Positions 23,959-32,236 of a stretch of DNA of 35,797 bases are shown piece after piece. The position numbers and the translations under genes are program-made. Location: contig CATJVQ010000046.1 in assembly GCA_949743955.1 (NCBI GenBank), positions 1-35,797 of the forward strand, written 5' to 3'. The number at the start of each line of letters is the position of its first letter. Within the stretch, counting starts at the first letter, position 1. The stretch is from an uncultured Oscillospiraceae bacterium. GTDB taxonomy: Bacteria; Bacillota; Clostridia; Oscillospirales; Ruminococcaceae. The notes beneath the pieces are model-generated. The model worked only from the letters and a program-made list of their open reading frames with translations. It searched no databases and had not been told where the DNA came from.

Positions 23959-26355
23959 TTGGAGACAACCGTTCTGTCGGTGCGCGCGCTGTGTGAATTT
24001 CTCCTGCGCAGCGGGAGCCTGGATAACCGCGGAGGCGCTGGAGACCGGCTGCTTGAGGGCGCGCGCCTCCACCGGCGCATCCAGTCGCAGGAGGGGGAAC
24101 AGTACCGCGCGGAGGTGACGCTGCGGGGGGAGTTTGTTCGGGCGGGGCGCATCTGGCGCATCCAGGGCTGCGTGGACGGGCTGGTGGAGACAGAGGACCA
24201 CGTGACAATCGACGAAATCAAAACAACGGCCCTCCCCCTTGAGGAGATCTCCCCGGACGGCGACCGGGCGCACTGGGGGCAGGCGATGTGCTACGCCTAT
24301 CTCTATGCGTCCGCGCTGGAGCCAAAGGGCTGCCCTGCTCTCTCGGTGCGCCTGCGGTATGTCCAAGCCGAGACGATGGAGATCCGCTCCTTCGAGCGGG
24401 AGTTGCTGTTTTCGGAGCTGGAGGCCTTTTTCTTCGACCTTCTGGAACAGTACAGCCGCTGGGCGGACTGGGCGGCGGCGTGGAAAACGGCGCGGGACAG
24501 GAGCCTCCTCGCCCTCCGGTTCCCGTTCCTGGAGTACCGCCCCGGCCAGCGGCGCTTCGCGGCGGCGGTGTACCGCACCGTCGTCTCCGGCGGGCGGCTG
24601 TTTGCCCAGGCACCGACGGGCATCGGCAAAACGGTCTCGTCGCTCTTCCCGGTCCTCAAGGCGATGGGGGAGGGGAAGGCGGAGAAGGCGTTCTACCTGA
24701 CGGCCAAAACTGTGACACGCGGCGTGGCCGAGGACGCGGTGCGGCGCCTGCGTGATGGGGGGATGCTGCTCAAGAGCGTGACGCTCACAGCCAAGGATAA
24801 AATCTGCCTCCTGCCCGAGCGCGACTGCAACCCGGAGGCCTGCCCCTTTGCCGACGGATATTACGACCGGATCAACGACTGCGTTTTCTCCCTGCTCGGG
24901 GAGCGGGACATGTTTACGCGTGAAGACGTCGAGGCGGCGGCGCGGACCTGGCGCGTGTGCCCGTTCGAGCTGTCGCTGGATCTGTCGTCGTGGTGCGATC
25001 TGATCATCGGGGACTATAACCACCTGTTTGATCCCGTCGCCAGCCTCAAGCGCTTCTTTGGCGAGGAGGGGGAGTATGTCTTCCTCATTGATGAGGCACA
25101 CAACCTTGTGAGCCGTTCGCGGGAGATGTACTCAGCGGAGCTTGCCGGGCGGGATGTGTCCGCCCTGCGCCGCCGGGCTAAGGAGGCAGGGGAAAAATCG
25201 CTCTTCCGGGCCGCGGGAAAGCTCGACACGGCTCTGCGCAAGATCCGGAAACAGTGCGAAGAGGAGGGCGTACAGCGTAAGAAGGGGCGGTATGTGCTCA
25301 CCCTGTCCGCCCCGCCGGAGGAGGCTGTGCAGGCTGTGCGCCGGTTCCAGGCGTTCTGCGAGGAGTGGCTGCCGCAAGCCGTTCATGGGGAGGTACGGAG
25401 GGCGGCGCTGGAAACGTATTTCGCAGTGTCGTTCTTTGCGCGCATCGCCGAGGGGTACGACGAACGGTATCGTACACTCATCGAAACGGGGCCGGAGGGG
25501 ATGCGGGTGCGTCTTCTGTGCCTGGACGCGAGTGCGTTCCTCCAAAAAAGCATGGAACTGGGGCGGGCGGCGGTACTCTTTTCGGCCACGCTCTCCCCGC
25601 TCGACTACTTCCGCGAGATGCTCGGCGGCACAGAGGCGGATAAGCGCCTGACGCTGCCCTCGCCGTTCCCGCCCTCCCGCCTATGCCTGACAGTGGCCGA
25701 TCGGGTGGGCACGCGCTACACCGAGCGGGAGGCGAGTCGGCCGCAGGTGGCGGCGCTGCTGCACGTGTTCTGTACCGCGCGGCGAGGGCACTACCTCTTT
25801 TTCTTCCCTTCCTATGCTTACCTGCGCGCGGTTTTTGAGGAGTTCCAGGCGCAGTATCCGGGCGAGCGCACGCTCATGCAGAGCGCAGGGAGTGAAGGGT
25901 GCGGTTTCCTGCGGGCTTTCGAGGAGGATACGGGGGAGGCGCTTGCGGGCTTCTGTGTCCTGGGCGGGCAGTTCGCCGAGGGGGTGGATCTGCGGGGGGA
26001 AAGGCTCATCGGGGCGGCGGTGGTGGGCGTGGGCCTGCCGCAGATAGACGAGTGTCAGGAACTATTGCGCGGCTATTACGAGCGCCTGCACGGCGGCGGC
26101 TTTGACTACGCGTACCGGTTTCCGGGCATGAATAAGGTGCTCCAGGCGGCGGGGCGCGTCATCCGGGGGGAGGAGGAGCGCGGGGCGGTGCTGCTCATCG
26201 ACAGCCGTTTTTCCACTCCGGCTTACCGCGCGCTGTTCCCCGAACACTGGTCTCATGCGCGGCGTGTGCGGGATGAGGGGGAGCTTCGGGCGGAGCTCCT
26301 TCGCTTCTGGGGAGAGACCGATCCGCAGACCGCCAAAGATTCGCACGAGTTTTAA
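23959..26355 (+). CDS. PD-(D/E)XK nuclease fused to a DinG/XPD-type helicase
   Basis: A 798-residue fusion. Residues 1-160 form a RecB/Cas4-like PD-(D/E)XK nuclease domain: H38 (GARLHRR), D73 (GCVDGLVE) and the D85-E86-x-K88 motif (IDEIKTT). Residues 190-798 form a superfamily-2 iron-sulfur helicase: Walker A APTGIGKT (218-225), cluster cysteines C283, C290, C295 and C334, the DEAH box (378-381) and motif VI QAAGRVIRGEEERG. It should unwind DNA 5' to 3' and cut or process it, acting in repair. I chose the TTG at 23959 because AGAGGAGGG is 6 bases upstream and the protein then opens like its relatives (SVRALCEFLLRSG). It is divergent from ptsI. Clostridial homologues with this layout exist, but their role is not settled. 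Confidence 0.88.
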   Translation: METTVLSVRALCEFLLRSGSLDNRGGAGDRLLEGARLHRRIQSQEGEQYRAEVTLRGEFVRAGRIWRIQGCVDGLVETEDHVTIDEIKTTALPLEEISPDGDRAHWGQAMCYAYLYASALEPKGCPALSVRLRYVQAETMEIRSFERELLFSELEAFFFDLLEQYSRWADWAAAWKTARDRSLLALRFPFLEYRPGQRRFAAAVYRTVVSGGRLFAQAPTGIGKTVSSLFPVLKAMGEGKAEKAFYLTAKTVTRGVAEDAVRRLRDGGMLLKSVTLTAKDKICLLPERDCNPEACPFADGYYDRINDCVFSLLGERDMFTREDVEAAARTWRVCPFELSLDLSSWCDLIIGDYNHLFDPVASLKRFFGEEGEYVFLIDEAHNLVSRSREMYSAELAGRDVSALRRRAKEAGEKSLFRAAGKLDTALRKIRKQCEEEGVQRKKGRYVLTLSAPPEEAVQAVRRFQAFCEEWLPQAVHGEVRRAALETYFAVSFFARIAEGYDERYRTLIETGPEGMRVRLLCLDASAFLQKSMELGRAAVLFSATLSPLDYFREMLGGTEADKRLTLPSPFPPSRLCLTVADRVGTRYTEREASRPQVAALLHVFCTARRGHYLFFFPSYAYLRAVFEEFQAQYPGERTLMQSAGSEGCGFLRAFEEDTGEALAGFCVLGGQFAEGVDLRGERLIGAAVVGVGLPQIDECQELLRGYYERLHGGGFDYAYRFPGMNKVLQAAGRVIRGEEERGAVLLIDSRFSTPAYRALFPEHWSHARRVRDEGELRAELLRFWGETDPQTAKDSHEF

Positions 26356-26385
26356 CAAAAACTTCATGCGAACGGAAGGAAGCTG

Positions 26386-26413
26386 TGGTATGATGGGAAA
26401 AGCGTGATATACT
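26386..26413 (+). promoter_or_regulatory. Tandem extended -10 promoters before the M16 pair
   Basis: Two TGn-extended -10 boxes, TGGTATGAT (26386-26394) and TGATATACT (26405-26413), lie 60-85 bp upstream of the first M16 gene. Neither has a good -35, which extended -10 promoters tolerate. Confidence 0.45.
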
Positions 26414-26471
26414 AGAGAAAAGGTACAGTGGAAGACACTTCGCGGAGATTTCGAGGAGATGAATAAGGGAC

Positions 26472-27767
26472 ATGAGTCAAAACGGCTTCGGGCGGGAAAA
26501 GATTGCCGACGGTGTCTATTTCTCGCACGTCTATGATCAGAAGTTTTACAGCAACCGCATCTCGATAAACCTTGTTGTGCCTCTGGCGGCAGAGACAGCG
26601 GCGGAGTATGCCATCGTGCCGTCCATCCTGCGGCTGGGGTGCCGGACATGCCCGGATCAGACAGTGCTCAACCGCCGCCTGGGCCTTCTGTATGGCGCGA
26701 GCCTGGACGGGGGCGCGGCCAGCTTCGGAGAGATGCACGTGCTGAGCGTGTTCATCAAGGGCATTGATAAGCGCGTGGCGCTGCACGGGGAAAATATGGC
26801 CGCGCTGCTCGGCGAGCTGCTGTGCGACGTTGTGCTCGATCCGCTCATCGAGGACAGCGGCTTTAAGGCCGGGTACACCGAGATCGAAAAGAACAACCTC
26901 ATCGACACCATCGAGTCCGAAATGAACGACAAGCGCGTCTATGCGCAGAACCAGTGCGTCTCGCTCCTCTTCGGGGATTCGCCCCGCGCCCTGCGCCCGT
27001 ACGGCACGGTCGAGAGCGCCCGCCGGGTGACACCGCAGTCGGCCTACACTGCTTACCGCCGCCTCATCGAGACAGCGCGGATTGAGATCCTCTTTGTGGG
27101 CAGCGGCGATTATGAACCGGCGCTTTCGCTCTTCCGCGAGCGCTTTGCGGGCCTTACACGTTCGCCGGCCCCCGCCGTGCGGCAGGCGCCCCTCTTTCCG
27201 GAAGCGACGCTCGAGAGGACAGAACAGCTCGAGGTCGCGCAGGGGAAGCTGGTGCTCGCGTTTTCGAGCAGCCCGAAGGACGAGCGGGAGCTTTCCGCCC
27301 TGCGCCTGATGAGCGCGATATACGGCGGCACCCCCTTCTCGAAGCTCTTCCTAAACGTGCGGGAAAAGCTGAGCCTGTGCTACTACTGCTCGGCGCGCTA
27401 CGACCGCGGCAACCAGATCATGATGGTCTCGAGCGGCGTGGAGCATGAGAAGAAAGGGGAGGCATACGATGAAATCCTCCGCCAGCTCGACGCTCTGCGC
27501 GAGGGGAACTTCACAGAGGAAGAAATGAAGGAGACGCTCCTCCTCACGAATACCAGCTTCGCCTCCGTCGGGGATTCGCTGTACGCGCTTGGCAACTGGT
27601 ACCTGACACAGCTCCTCATCGGGTCGCAGGCGGGTGTGCTCTCCCCGGCCGAGGAGCAGGCGAGGATGGCCGCTGTCACGCGCGAGGAGGTTATCGCCGC
27701 CGCGCGGGCGGTGCAGCTCGGCGCCGTCTATTTCCTCACCGGCGGCGAAGCATTGGGAAAGGACTGA
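26472..27767 (+). CDS. M16 peptidase-like protein, inactive subunit (YmfF-like)
   Basis: A 431-residue M16 (pitrilysin) family protein without the HxxEH zinc motif in its N-terminal half, so it is the non-catalytic partner of the next gene. It retains the two-repeat M16 architecture, with the second-half R/Y-type substrate region visible (SKLFLNVREKLSLCYYCSARYD). Heterodimers of one catalytic and one non-catalytic M16B subunit are typical, as in B. subtilis YmfF/YmfH. The ATG at 26472 sits after AAGGG, with AGGAG further upstream. The gap to the catalytic gene is only 7 bp, so the pair is co-translated and probably assembles as a complex. Its substrates are unknown. Confidence 0.85.
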   Translation: MSQNGFGREKIADGVYFSHVYDQKFYSNRISINLVVPLAAETAAEYAIVPSILRLGCRTCPDQTVLNRRLGLLYGASLDGGAASFGEMHVLSVFIKGIDKRVALHGENMAALLGELLCDVVLDPLIEDSGFKAGYTEIEKNNLIDTIESEMNDKRVYAQNQCVSLLFGDSPRALRPYGTVESARRVTPQSAYTAYRRLIETARIEILFVGSGDYEPALSLFRERFAGLTRSPAPAVRQAPLFPEATLERTEQLEVAQGKLVLAFSSSPKDERELSALRLMSAIYGGTPFSKLFLNVREKLSLCYYCSARYDRGNQIMMVSSGVEHEKKGEAYDEILRQLDALREGNFTEEEMKETLLLTNTSFASVGDSLYALGNWYLTQLLIGSQAGVLSPAEEQARMAAVTREEVIAAARAVQLGAVYFLTGGEALGKD

Positions 27768-27774
27768 ACGGCAG

Positions 27775-29067
27775 ATGGAAAAAATGAGTTCACAGCGCCT
27801 GCATCAGGAATACGTCCGGCTGACGCATTCGAGCGGGCTTCAAATGTACCTGTGCCCCATGGAGGGCTTTTCGACTGCCTACGCGATGCTCGGCACGCCG
27901 TACGGCTCCATAAACACCTGCTTCAAAACGGATAAGGACAGCGGCTTTCTGCGCGTTCCGGGCGGGATCGCGCACTTCCTAGAGCACAAGCTCTTTGAAA
28001 ACGAGGACTGCGACGCCTTCGCCCGCTACGCGAAGACGGGCGCGTCGGCGAACGCTTATACGTCGTTTGACAGGACGTGCTACCTCTACGAGTGCTCGGA
28101 AAATTTCTCCGAATCGCTGGAGATCCTTCTGGATTTCGTTACGCACCCGTACTTCACAGAGGCGACAGTGAATAAGGAGCAGGGCATCATCGGGCAGGAG
28201 ATCCGCATGTACGACGACAGCCCGGACTGGCGGGTGCAGTTTAACCTCCTCGGGGCCTTGTACCATGTCAACCCCGTGCGGCTGGATATCGCGGGGACGG
28301 TTGAGTCCATATCGGAAATCACGGCGGATTTACTCTACCGCTGCTACAACACGTTCTATAACCTGCACAACATGGCGCTCACTGTCGCGGGGAATTTCAC
28401 TGTCGGCGAAGTGCTCGCCGTGGCGGACCGCGTGCTCGGCGAGAGCGGGAAGGTGACGATTGAGAATTTCCGGGAGAACGAGCCGGATTCCGTTAAGGAG
28501 CGGTATGTCGAGCAGAAGCTGGCGGTCGCCACGCCGATGTTCAACATCGGCTTCAAGGGGCGCGCCCGTTCGCGGAAAGAGAATGTGTTAAACTCCATCC
28601 TCGACGAGATGCTCGTGGAGGTCATCGCCGGGGACGCGTCCCCGCTCTACCGGCGGTTGTACGATCAGTCGCTCATCAACCAGACCTTCTACGGGGAGAG
28701 CATGGCCGGAGAGGACTATCTGTGCACGATGTACTGCGGGGAGTCGAAGGATCCGAAGCGCGTGTATGAGGAGATCTGCGCCGAGGCGGCCCGGATTGCC
28801 GAAGAGGGCATCGATCCGGAGATGTTCGAGGTGGCCAAAGCGACCATCTACGGGCGGTATGTCAGCGCGTTCAACACGGTCGAGGGCGTAGCGGGGCTGC
28901 TCATCACCGGCGCGTTCAGCGATATTCCAATGTATGATCTGGTGGACGCCGCCGCGAACGCGACGCTTCCTTTGCTGCAGGAACGCCTCCGGGAGGATTT
29001 CGACGCGGCGCGCAGCGCGCTCTCGGTTATCCTGCCCGCGGGGAAAAAGGCGGAGGAAGACGAATGA
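27775..29067 (+). CDS. M16 zinc metallopeptidase (YmfH-like)
   Basis: A 430-residue catalytic M16B peptidase. The inverted zinc motif is H67-F-L-E70-H71 in GGIAHFLEHKLF, and the downstream acidic helix EQGIIGQEIRMYDD supplies the third ligand region. A second, non-catalytic repeat follows with RRLYDQSLINQTFY. These cytosolic peptidases degrade short peptides or process small precursors inside a clam-shell chamber. I chose the ATG at 27775, 7 bp after the partner gene; the frame is open upstream but overlaps the partner's coding sequence. The stop overlaps the lgt start (ATGA), so the M16 pair and lgt are translationally coupled. Confidence 0.9.
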   Translation: MEKMSSQRLHQEYVRLTHSSGLQMYLCPMEGFSTAYAMLGTPYGSINTCFKTDKDSGFLRVPGGIAHFLEHKLFENEDCDAFARYAKTGASANAYTSFDRTCYLYECSENFSESLEILLDFVTHPYFTEATVNKEQGIIGQEIRMYDDSPDWRVQFNLLGALYHVNPVRLDIAGTVESISEITADLLYRCYNTFYNLHNMALTVAGNFTVGEVLAVADRVLGESGKVTIENFRENEPDSVKERYVEQKLAVATPMFNIGFKGRARSRKENVLNSILDEMLVEVIAGDASPLYRRLYDQSLINQTFYGESMAGEDYLCTMYCGESKDPKRVYEEICAEAARIAEEGIDPEMFEVAKATIYGRYVSAFNTVEGVAGLLITGAFSDIPMYDLVDAAANATLPLLQERLREDFDAARSALSVILPAGKKAEEDE

Positions 29068-30152
29068 CAGAAACACTTTCTTTTCCCGGCCTGGGGCTTC
29101 AGTTTCATCTGAACCGGGTGGCTTTTCAAATCGGCGGGTTCGCTGTCTACTGGTATGGAATCATCATCGCAGTCGCCTTTCTCGCGGGCATGACTTACGC
29201 GTTTAAGCGCGTGCGAACGTTCGGGCTCGACGGCGACCGTGTCGTGGACGTGGCGCTCGGGGCGATTGTTGGCGCGCTCATCGGTGCAAGGATCTATTAC
29301 GTCATCTTTTCATGGGACGAATTCAGTGGTAACCTCATGAGCGTCTTCAATACCCGGCAGGGAGGCATCGCCATCTACGGGGGCATCATCGGCGGGTTCC
29401 TCGCGGGATGGGCCATGTGCAAATGGCGTCAGGTGCGCTTCCTGCCCATGGCGGACTTGGCCACCGGGTCCATCATCCTGGGGCAGGCCATCGGGCGGTG
29501 GGGCAATTTTGTGAACGTCGAGGCGTTCGGCGGGAATACGTCGATGCCGTGGGGCATGACTTCACCGGGCATCACAGCGTATTTAAAAGCGCAGGCGGGA
29601 GAGCTGGCCGATATAGGCATGAAGGGGGATCCGGCGCTGCCTGTCCATCCGACATTCCTGTATGAATCCCTGTGGTGCCTTATCGGCTTCGCGCTCATCG
29701 CCCTCTATACAAAGCGCCGCCGGTTCGACGGCGAACTGGTCCTTTTCTACGCCGCCTGGTACGGTGCGGGGCGGTTCGTCATTGAGGGGCTGCGCACGGA
29801 CAGCCTCCTTATCGGGACAATGCGCGTCTCCCAGCTCGTGGCGCTCCTGTGCGTTGTCGTCTCCGTGACAGTGTGGCTGGCGGTCCGTTCCCGTATCCGC
29901 CGTAACGCCGATCCCGAGTACCTGCGCCTCTATGTGGAGACGGAGGAGGGACAGAGCGTCCTGGAGGGAACCTTCTATCAGAATCCGGAAACGGCTTCGG
30001 TGCCGGAGGAGCCCGAAGCGGAGGGAGACGATACGCTGGAGACACTTGACGAGGCGGATGCAGATATGGATACAGACATGGATACAGACATGGATACAGA
30101 CGCAGACGGACCTGTGGACGAAGGCAGTAAGTCAAGACGGATGGAGGAATGA
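29064..30152 (+). CDS. lgt: Prolipoprotein diacylglyceryl transferase with acidic repeat tail
   Basis: A 362-residue integral membrane enzyme that moves diacylglycerol from phosphatidylglycerol to the lipobox cysteine of prolipoproteins; LplA in this window would be a substrate. Seven membrane helices span about residues 15-275. The Lgt signature region is [17 protein letters not shown], and [12 protein letters not shown] and [12 protein letters not shown] are typical segments. The ATG overlaps the M16 stop by 4 bases. The enzyme core is normal in length, but an extra acidic C-terminal tail of about 75 residues follows, ending in three copies of MDTD encoded by a perfect 12-bp triplication. 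The tail is on the cytoplasmic side if the usual topology holds; its role is unknown. folD starts 4 bp after the stop. Confidence 0.95.
   Translation: MTETLSFPGLGLQFHLNRVAFQIGGFAVYWYGIIIAVAFLAGMTYAFKRVRTFGLDGDRVVDVALGAIVGALIGARIYYVIFSWDEFSGNLMSVFNTRQGGIAIYGGIIGGFLAGWAMCKWRQVRFLPMADLATGSIILGQAIGRWGNFVNVEAFGGNTSMPWGMTSPGITAYLKAQAGELADIGMKGDPALPVHPTFLYESLWCLIGFALIALYTKRRRFDGELVLFYAAWYGAGRFVIEGLRTDSLLIGTMRVSQLVALLCVVVSVTVWLAVRSRIRRNADPEYLRLYVETEEGQSVLEGTFYQNPETASVPEEPEAEGDDTLETLDEADADMDTDMDTDMDTDADGPVDEGSKSRRMEE
30066..30101 (+). repeat. Three perfect 12-bp tandem repeats inside lgt
   Basis: ATGGATACAGAC is repeated three times without mismatch and in frame, encoding MDTD three times in the acidic tail. 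Identical copies suggest recent slippage expansion; because the unit is a multiple of three, gain or loss changes only tail length. Confidence 0.95.
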
Positions 30153-30156
30153 GCAG

Positions 30157-31005
30157 ATGGCGGTTATCATCAGTGGAAAGGCGGTATCGGCCAAAATCCG
30201 GGAATCACTCCGGCAGGAGGCGGCGCTTCTTGCGGAGCAGGGTGTGACACCGGGGCTGGCGGTCATTCTTGTCGGCGATAACGACGCTTCGCGCCGGTAT
30301 GTGAACAACAAAAAGAAGGGCTGCGAGGAAATAGGGCTCTATTCGCAGGTCCATGAGCTACCTACGGAGACGACCGAGGCCGAGCTGCTCGACCTCATCG
30401 CCCGGCTCAACGCGGATGCGAATATCGACGGGATCCTCGTCCAGCTCCCGCTGCCGGCGCATATCGACGAGAAAGCGGTCATTAAAGCGATCAACCCGGA
30501 CAAGGATGTCGACGCGTTCCACGAACAGAACGCCGGGCGTATCCTCTTAGGGAATGCCCGCTTCCTGCCGTGTACGCCCGCGGGTATCATGGAGCTGCTC
30601 GCTTCAGAGGGAATTGATCCGAGCGGGAAGGAGGCTGTCGTAATCGGGCGGAGCAACATCGTTGGCAAGCCGATGGCGATGCTCCTCTTACAGGCGAACG
30701 CGACCGTGACCATCTGCCATTCGAAGACGAAGAACCTGCCGGACATTGTGCGGCGGGCGGATATCGTGGTCGCGGCGGTCGGGAGGCCGAAGTTTGTCAC
30801 GGCCGATATGGTCAAGCCCGGGGCCGTGGTTATTGATGTCGGCATGGACCGCGATGAAAACGGCAGGCTCTGCGGCGATGTCGATTTCGAGGCGGTTAAG
30901 GATGTGGCGGGGTATATCACCCCCGTGCCCGGCGGTGTCGGCCCGATGACGATTACGATGCTCCTTAAGAACACGATCACCGCTGCGCGCGCGTGGATCT
31001 CTTGA
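30157..31005 (+). CDS. folD: Bifunctional methylenetetrahydrofolate dehydrogenase/cyclohydrolase
   Basis: A 282-residue FolD, which converts 5,10-methylene-tetrahydrofolate to 10-formyl-tetrahydrofolate through two activities, feeding purine and formyl-methionine synthesis. Characteristic motifs are present: [13 protein letters not shown] with the catalytic Lys, [14 protein letters not shown], the NAD(P)-binding segment [16 protein letters not shown] and the C-terminal [16 protein letters not shown] chose the ATG at 30157, 4 bp after lgt, preceded by GGAGGAATGAGCAG; the frame is open further upstream but within lgt. It is the last gene of the M16-lgt-folD run. The rplU promoter -35 box overlaps its stop codon. 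Confidence 0.97.
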   Translation: MAVIISGKAVSAKIRESLRQEAALLAEQGVTPGLAVILVGDNDASRRYVNNKKKGCEEIGLYSQVHELPTETTEAELLDLIARLNADANIDGILVQLPLPAHIDEKAVIKAINPDKDVDAFHEQNAGRILLGNARFLPCTPAGIMELLASEGIDPSGKEAVVIGRSNIVGKPMAMLLLQANATVTICHSKTKNLPDIVRRADIVVAAVGRPKFVTADMVKPGAVVIDVGMDRDENGRLCGDVDFEAVKDVAGYITPVPGGVGPMTITMLLKNTITAARAWIS

Positions 31006-31030
31006 CAGACCGCGCCGGCTGTGATAAACT
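31002..31030 (+). promoter_or_regulatory. Promoter of rplU-prp-rpmA
   Basis: A perfect TTGACA (31002-31007) overlapping the folD stop and TAAACT (31025-31030) with a 17-base spacer. Predicted start near 31037 gives a 200-base leader before rplU. Confidence 0.8.
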
Positions 31031-31055
31031 AAATTTTGCCGCATGTGCCAGGCTC

Positions 31056-31157
31056 TATGGCAATTCTCAAAAATATCACTAAATTATGCTTCACAGAAAG
31101 CCATCATCGCTGGCTTTCTGTGAAGCAGCAATGGAAATATTTTTGAGAATTGCCATA
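31056..31157. mobile_element. 102-bp nested inverted repeat, MITE-like, in the rplU leader
   Basis: Outer arms of 21 bp (31056-31076 and 31137-31157, TATGGCAATTC...) are exact complements. Inside them, a second perfect pair of 16 bp (31088-31103 and 31111-31126, GCTTCACAGAAAGCCA) surrounds a 7-base loop. The whole folds into one long hairpin with a single internal bulge. The ends are TA/TA, compatible with insertion at a TA target as made by IS630/Tc1-mariner transposases. It carries no gene. It lies entirely within the transcribed 5' leader of rplU. An alternative is a ribosomal-protein autoregulatory leader, but perfect symmetry of this length fits a young insertion better. Confidence 0.6.
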
Positions 31158-31195
31158 AGCGCGCCGGAGGGCGCCGCCCGGGGCACAGCGAGTCC

Positions 31196-31213
31196 GAAGC
31201 GCGAAAGCGCTTC
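31196..31213 (+). promoter_or_regulatory. GNRA-capped hairpin in the rplU leader
   Basis: GAAGCGC-GAAA-GCGCTTC is a perfect 7-bp stem with a GAAA tetraloop, 22 bases before the rplU start codon. It may belong to an L21-type leader that senses ribosomal protein, or to a structure that limits translation; I cannot match it to a known covariance model by eye. Confidence 0.4.
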
Positions 31214-31235
31214 TCATGAAAAGAGGAAACCCAGT

Positions 31236-31547
31236 ATGTATGCCATTGTGGAAACCGGCGGTAAGCAGTACCGTGTCGGCGAAGGCGATATTGTCTTCGT
31301 GGAGAAGCTGGAGGCCGAAGCGGAGGCGAGCATCACGCTCGAAAACGTAGTCGCTGTCGGCGGCGAGGGCGACCTGAAGGTCGGCGCTCCCTATGTCGAG
31401 GGCGCGAAGGTGACGGCTAAGGTCCTTAAGCAGGGGAAGAACAGGAAGATCACTGTCTTCACCTACCGTTCGAAGAAGGATTCCAAGCGCAAGATGGGTC
31501 ATCGCCAGCCCTATACGAAGATCCAGATCGAAAAGATCGAGGCGTGA
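31236..31547 (+). CDS. rplU: 50S ribosomal protein L21
   Basis: A 103-residue L21, a 23S rRNA-binding protein of the large subunit. Conserved features are [36 protein letters not shown] and the basic C-terminus [19 protein letters not shown]. The ATG at 31236 is the normal start and follows AAGAGGAAAC; in-frame sequence upstream belongs to the leader. The stop overlaps the GTG of prp (GTGA). The cluster rplU-prp-rpmA is the standard Firmicutes order. Confidence 0.98.
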   Translation: MYAIVETGGKQYRVGEGDIVFVEKLEAEAEASITLENVVAVGGEGDLKVGAPYVEGAKVTAKVLKQGKNRKITVFTYRSKKDSKRKMGHRQPYTKIQIEKIEA

Positions 31548-31870
31548 TCACTGCCGTATTTTCTTCGTCCGGCACAGATCGGCGCGCTTTTGTCATCCGT
31601 GGACATGCCGGCTTCGCCGATGCGGGACAGGATATCGTGTGCGCGGCGGTGACCTCCTGTGTGGAGCTGGCCGTCAACACGATTACGGACATTCTGTGCG
31701 CGCCGGCGAAGGTGCGGGTGGAGGAAAACAGTGTCGCGCTGTGGCTCTGTGAGCCCGGCGGAGAGGCCGGATGGCTGGTGGAAGGACTCTGCCGGCATCT
31801 GCGTCTTTTGGAGGAACAGGCTCCGGGATGCGTGCGGGTAGTTTGTATCCGGACAGTGTCCAAAAACTGA
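31544..31870 (+). CDS. prp: Ribosomal-processing cysteine protease Prp
   Basis: A 108-residue Prp (YsxB) protease, which removes the N-terminal extension of ribosomal protein L27 and is essential where that extension exists. The catalytic dyad is visible: His in [10 protein letters not shown] and Cys in [10 protein letters not shown], in the spacing typical of the family. The GTG start overlaps the rplU stop by 4 bases. Its substrate L27 is encoded 23 bp downstream and carries the matching extension, so the pair is functionally complete here. Confidence 0.95.
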   Translation: MITAVFSSSGTDRRAFVIRGHAGFADAGQDIVCAAVTSCVELAVNTITDILCAPAKVRVEENSVALWLCEPGGEAGWLVEGLCRHLRLLEEQAPGCVRVVCIRTVSKN

Positions 31871-31893
31871 ATTGATAGAGGAGGATTCCTGTA

Positions 31894-32181
31894 ATGATCA
31901 GGCTGGATTTACAATTTTTCGCACATAAAAAGGGCGTCGGTTCAACAAAGAACGGCCGTGATTCTGAGTCGAAACGCCTCGGCGTAAAGCGGGCCGACGG
32001 GCAGTTTGTGCTCGCGGGCAACATTCTGGTTCGTCAGCGCGGCACGCACATCCATCCGGGTGAGAATGTCCGCATCGGTAAGGACGATACCCTCTACGCC
32101 ACTATTGACGGCCGCCTGCGCTTTGAGCGCTTGGGCCGCGACCGCAAGAAGGCCAGCGTCTACGAGGTAGAGGCCGAATAA
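31894..32181 (+). CDS. rpmA: 50S ribosomal protein L27 with Prp-cleaved extension
   Basis: A 95-residue L27, whose mature N-terminus reaches the peptidyl-transferase centre. It begins [14 protein letters not shown]; the nine-residue extension matches the Firmicutes Prp site and cleavage after FF would expose the functional AHKKG end. The core [17 protein letters not shown] and [13 protein letters not shown] is typical. GAGGAGG precedes the ATG at 31894. The gene closes the operon, with a strong terminator 12 bp after the stop. Confidence 0.98.
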   Translation: MIRLDLQFFAHKKGVGSTKNGRDSESKRLGVKRADGQFVLAGNILVRQRGTHIHPGENVRIGKDDTLYATIDGRLRFERLGRDRKKASVYEVEAE

Positions 32182-32192
32182 TCCATGGGTGA

Positions 32193-32224
32193 AAAATGCC
32201 GGAGACGAAAGTCTCCGGCATTTT
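32193..32224. terminator. Bidirectional terminator after rpmA
   Basis: AAAATGCCGGAGAC and GTCTCCGGCATTTT form a perfect 14-bp stem with a GAAA loop and A/T flanks on both sides. It ends rplU-prp-rpmA and, in reverse, the nfo/GTPase-NYN transcript that stops at 32237. Confidence 0.95.
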
Positions 32225-32236
32225 CGCGTTCTGTGT

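Noticed and set aside
23917-25101. 394-codon minus-strand open frame
   Set aside because: It is antisense to the nuclease-helicase gene and carries no recognisable motif.
30066-30101. CRISPR-like repeats
   Set aside because: The 12-bp copies are directly adjacent without spacers and in frame inside lgt, so this is a coding tandem repeat.
31056-31157. Intrinsic terminator upstream of rplU
   Set aside because: The nested arms are very long, the outer arm has no trailing T-run, and it stands between a strong promoter and essential genes.
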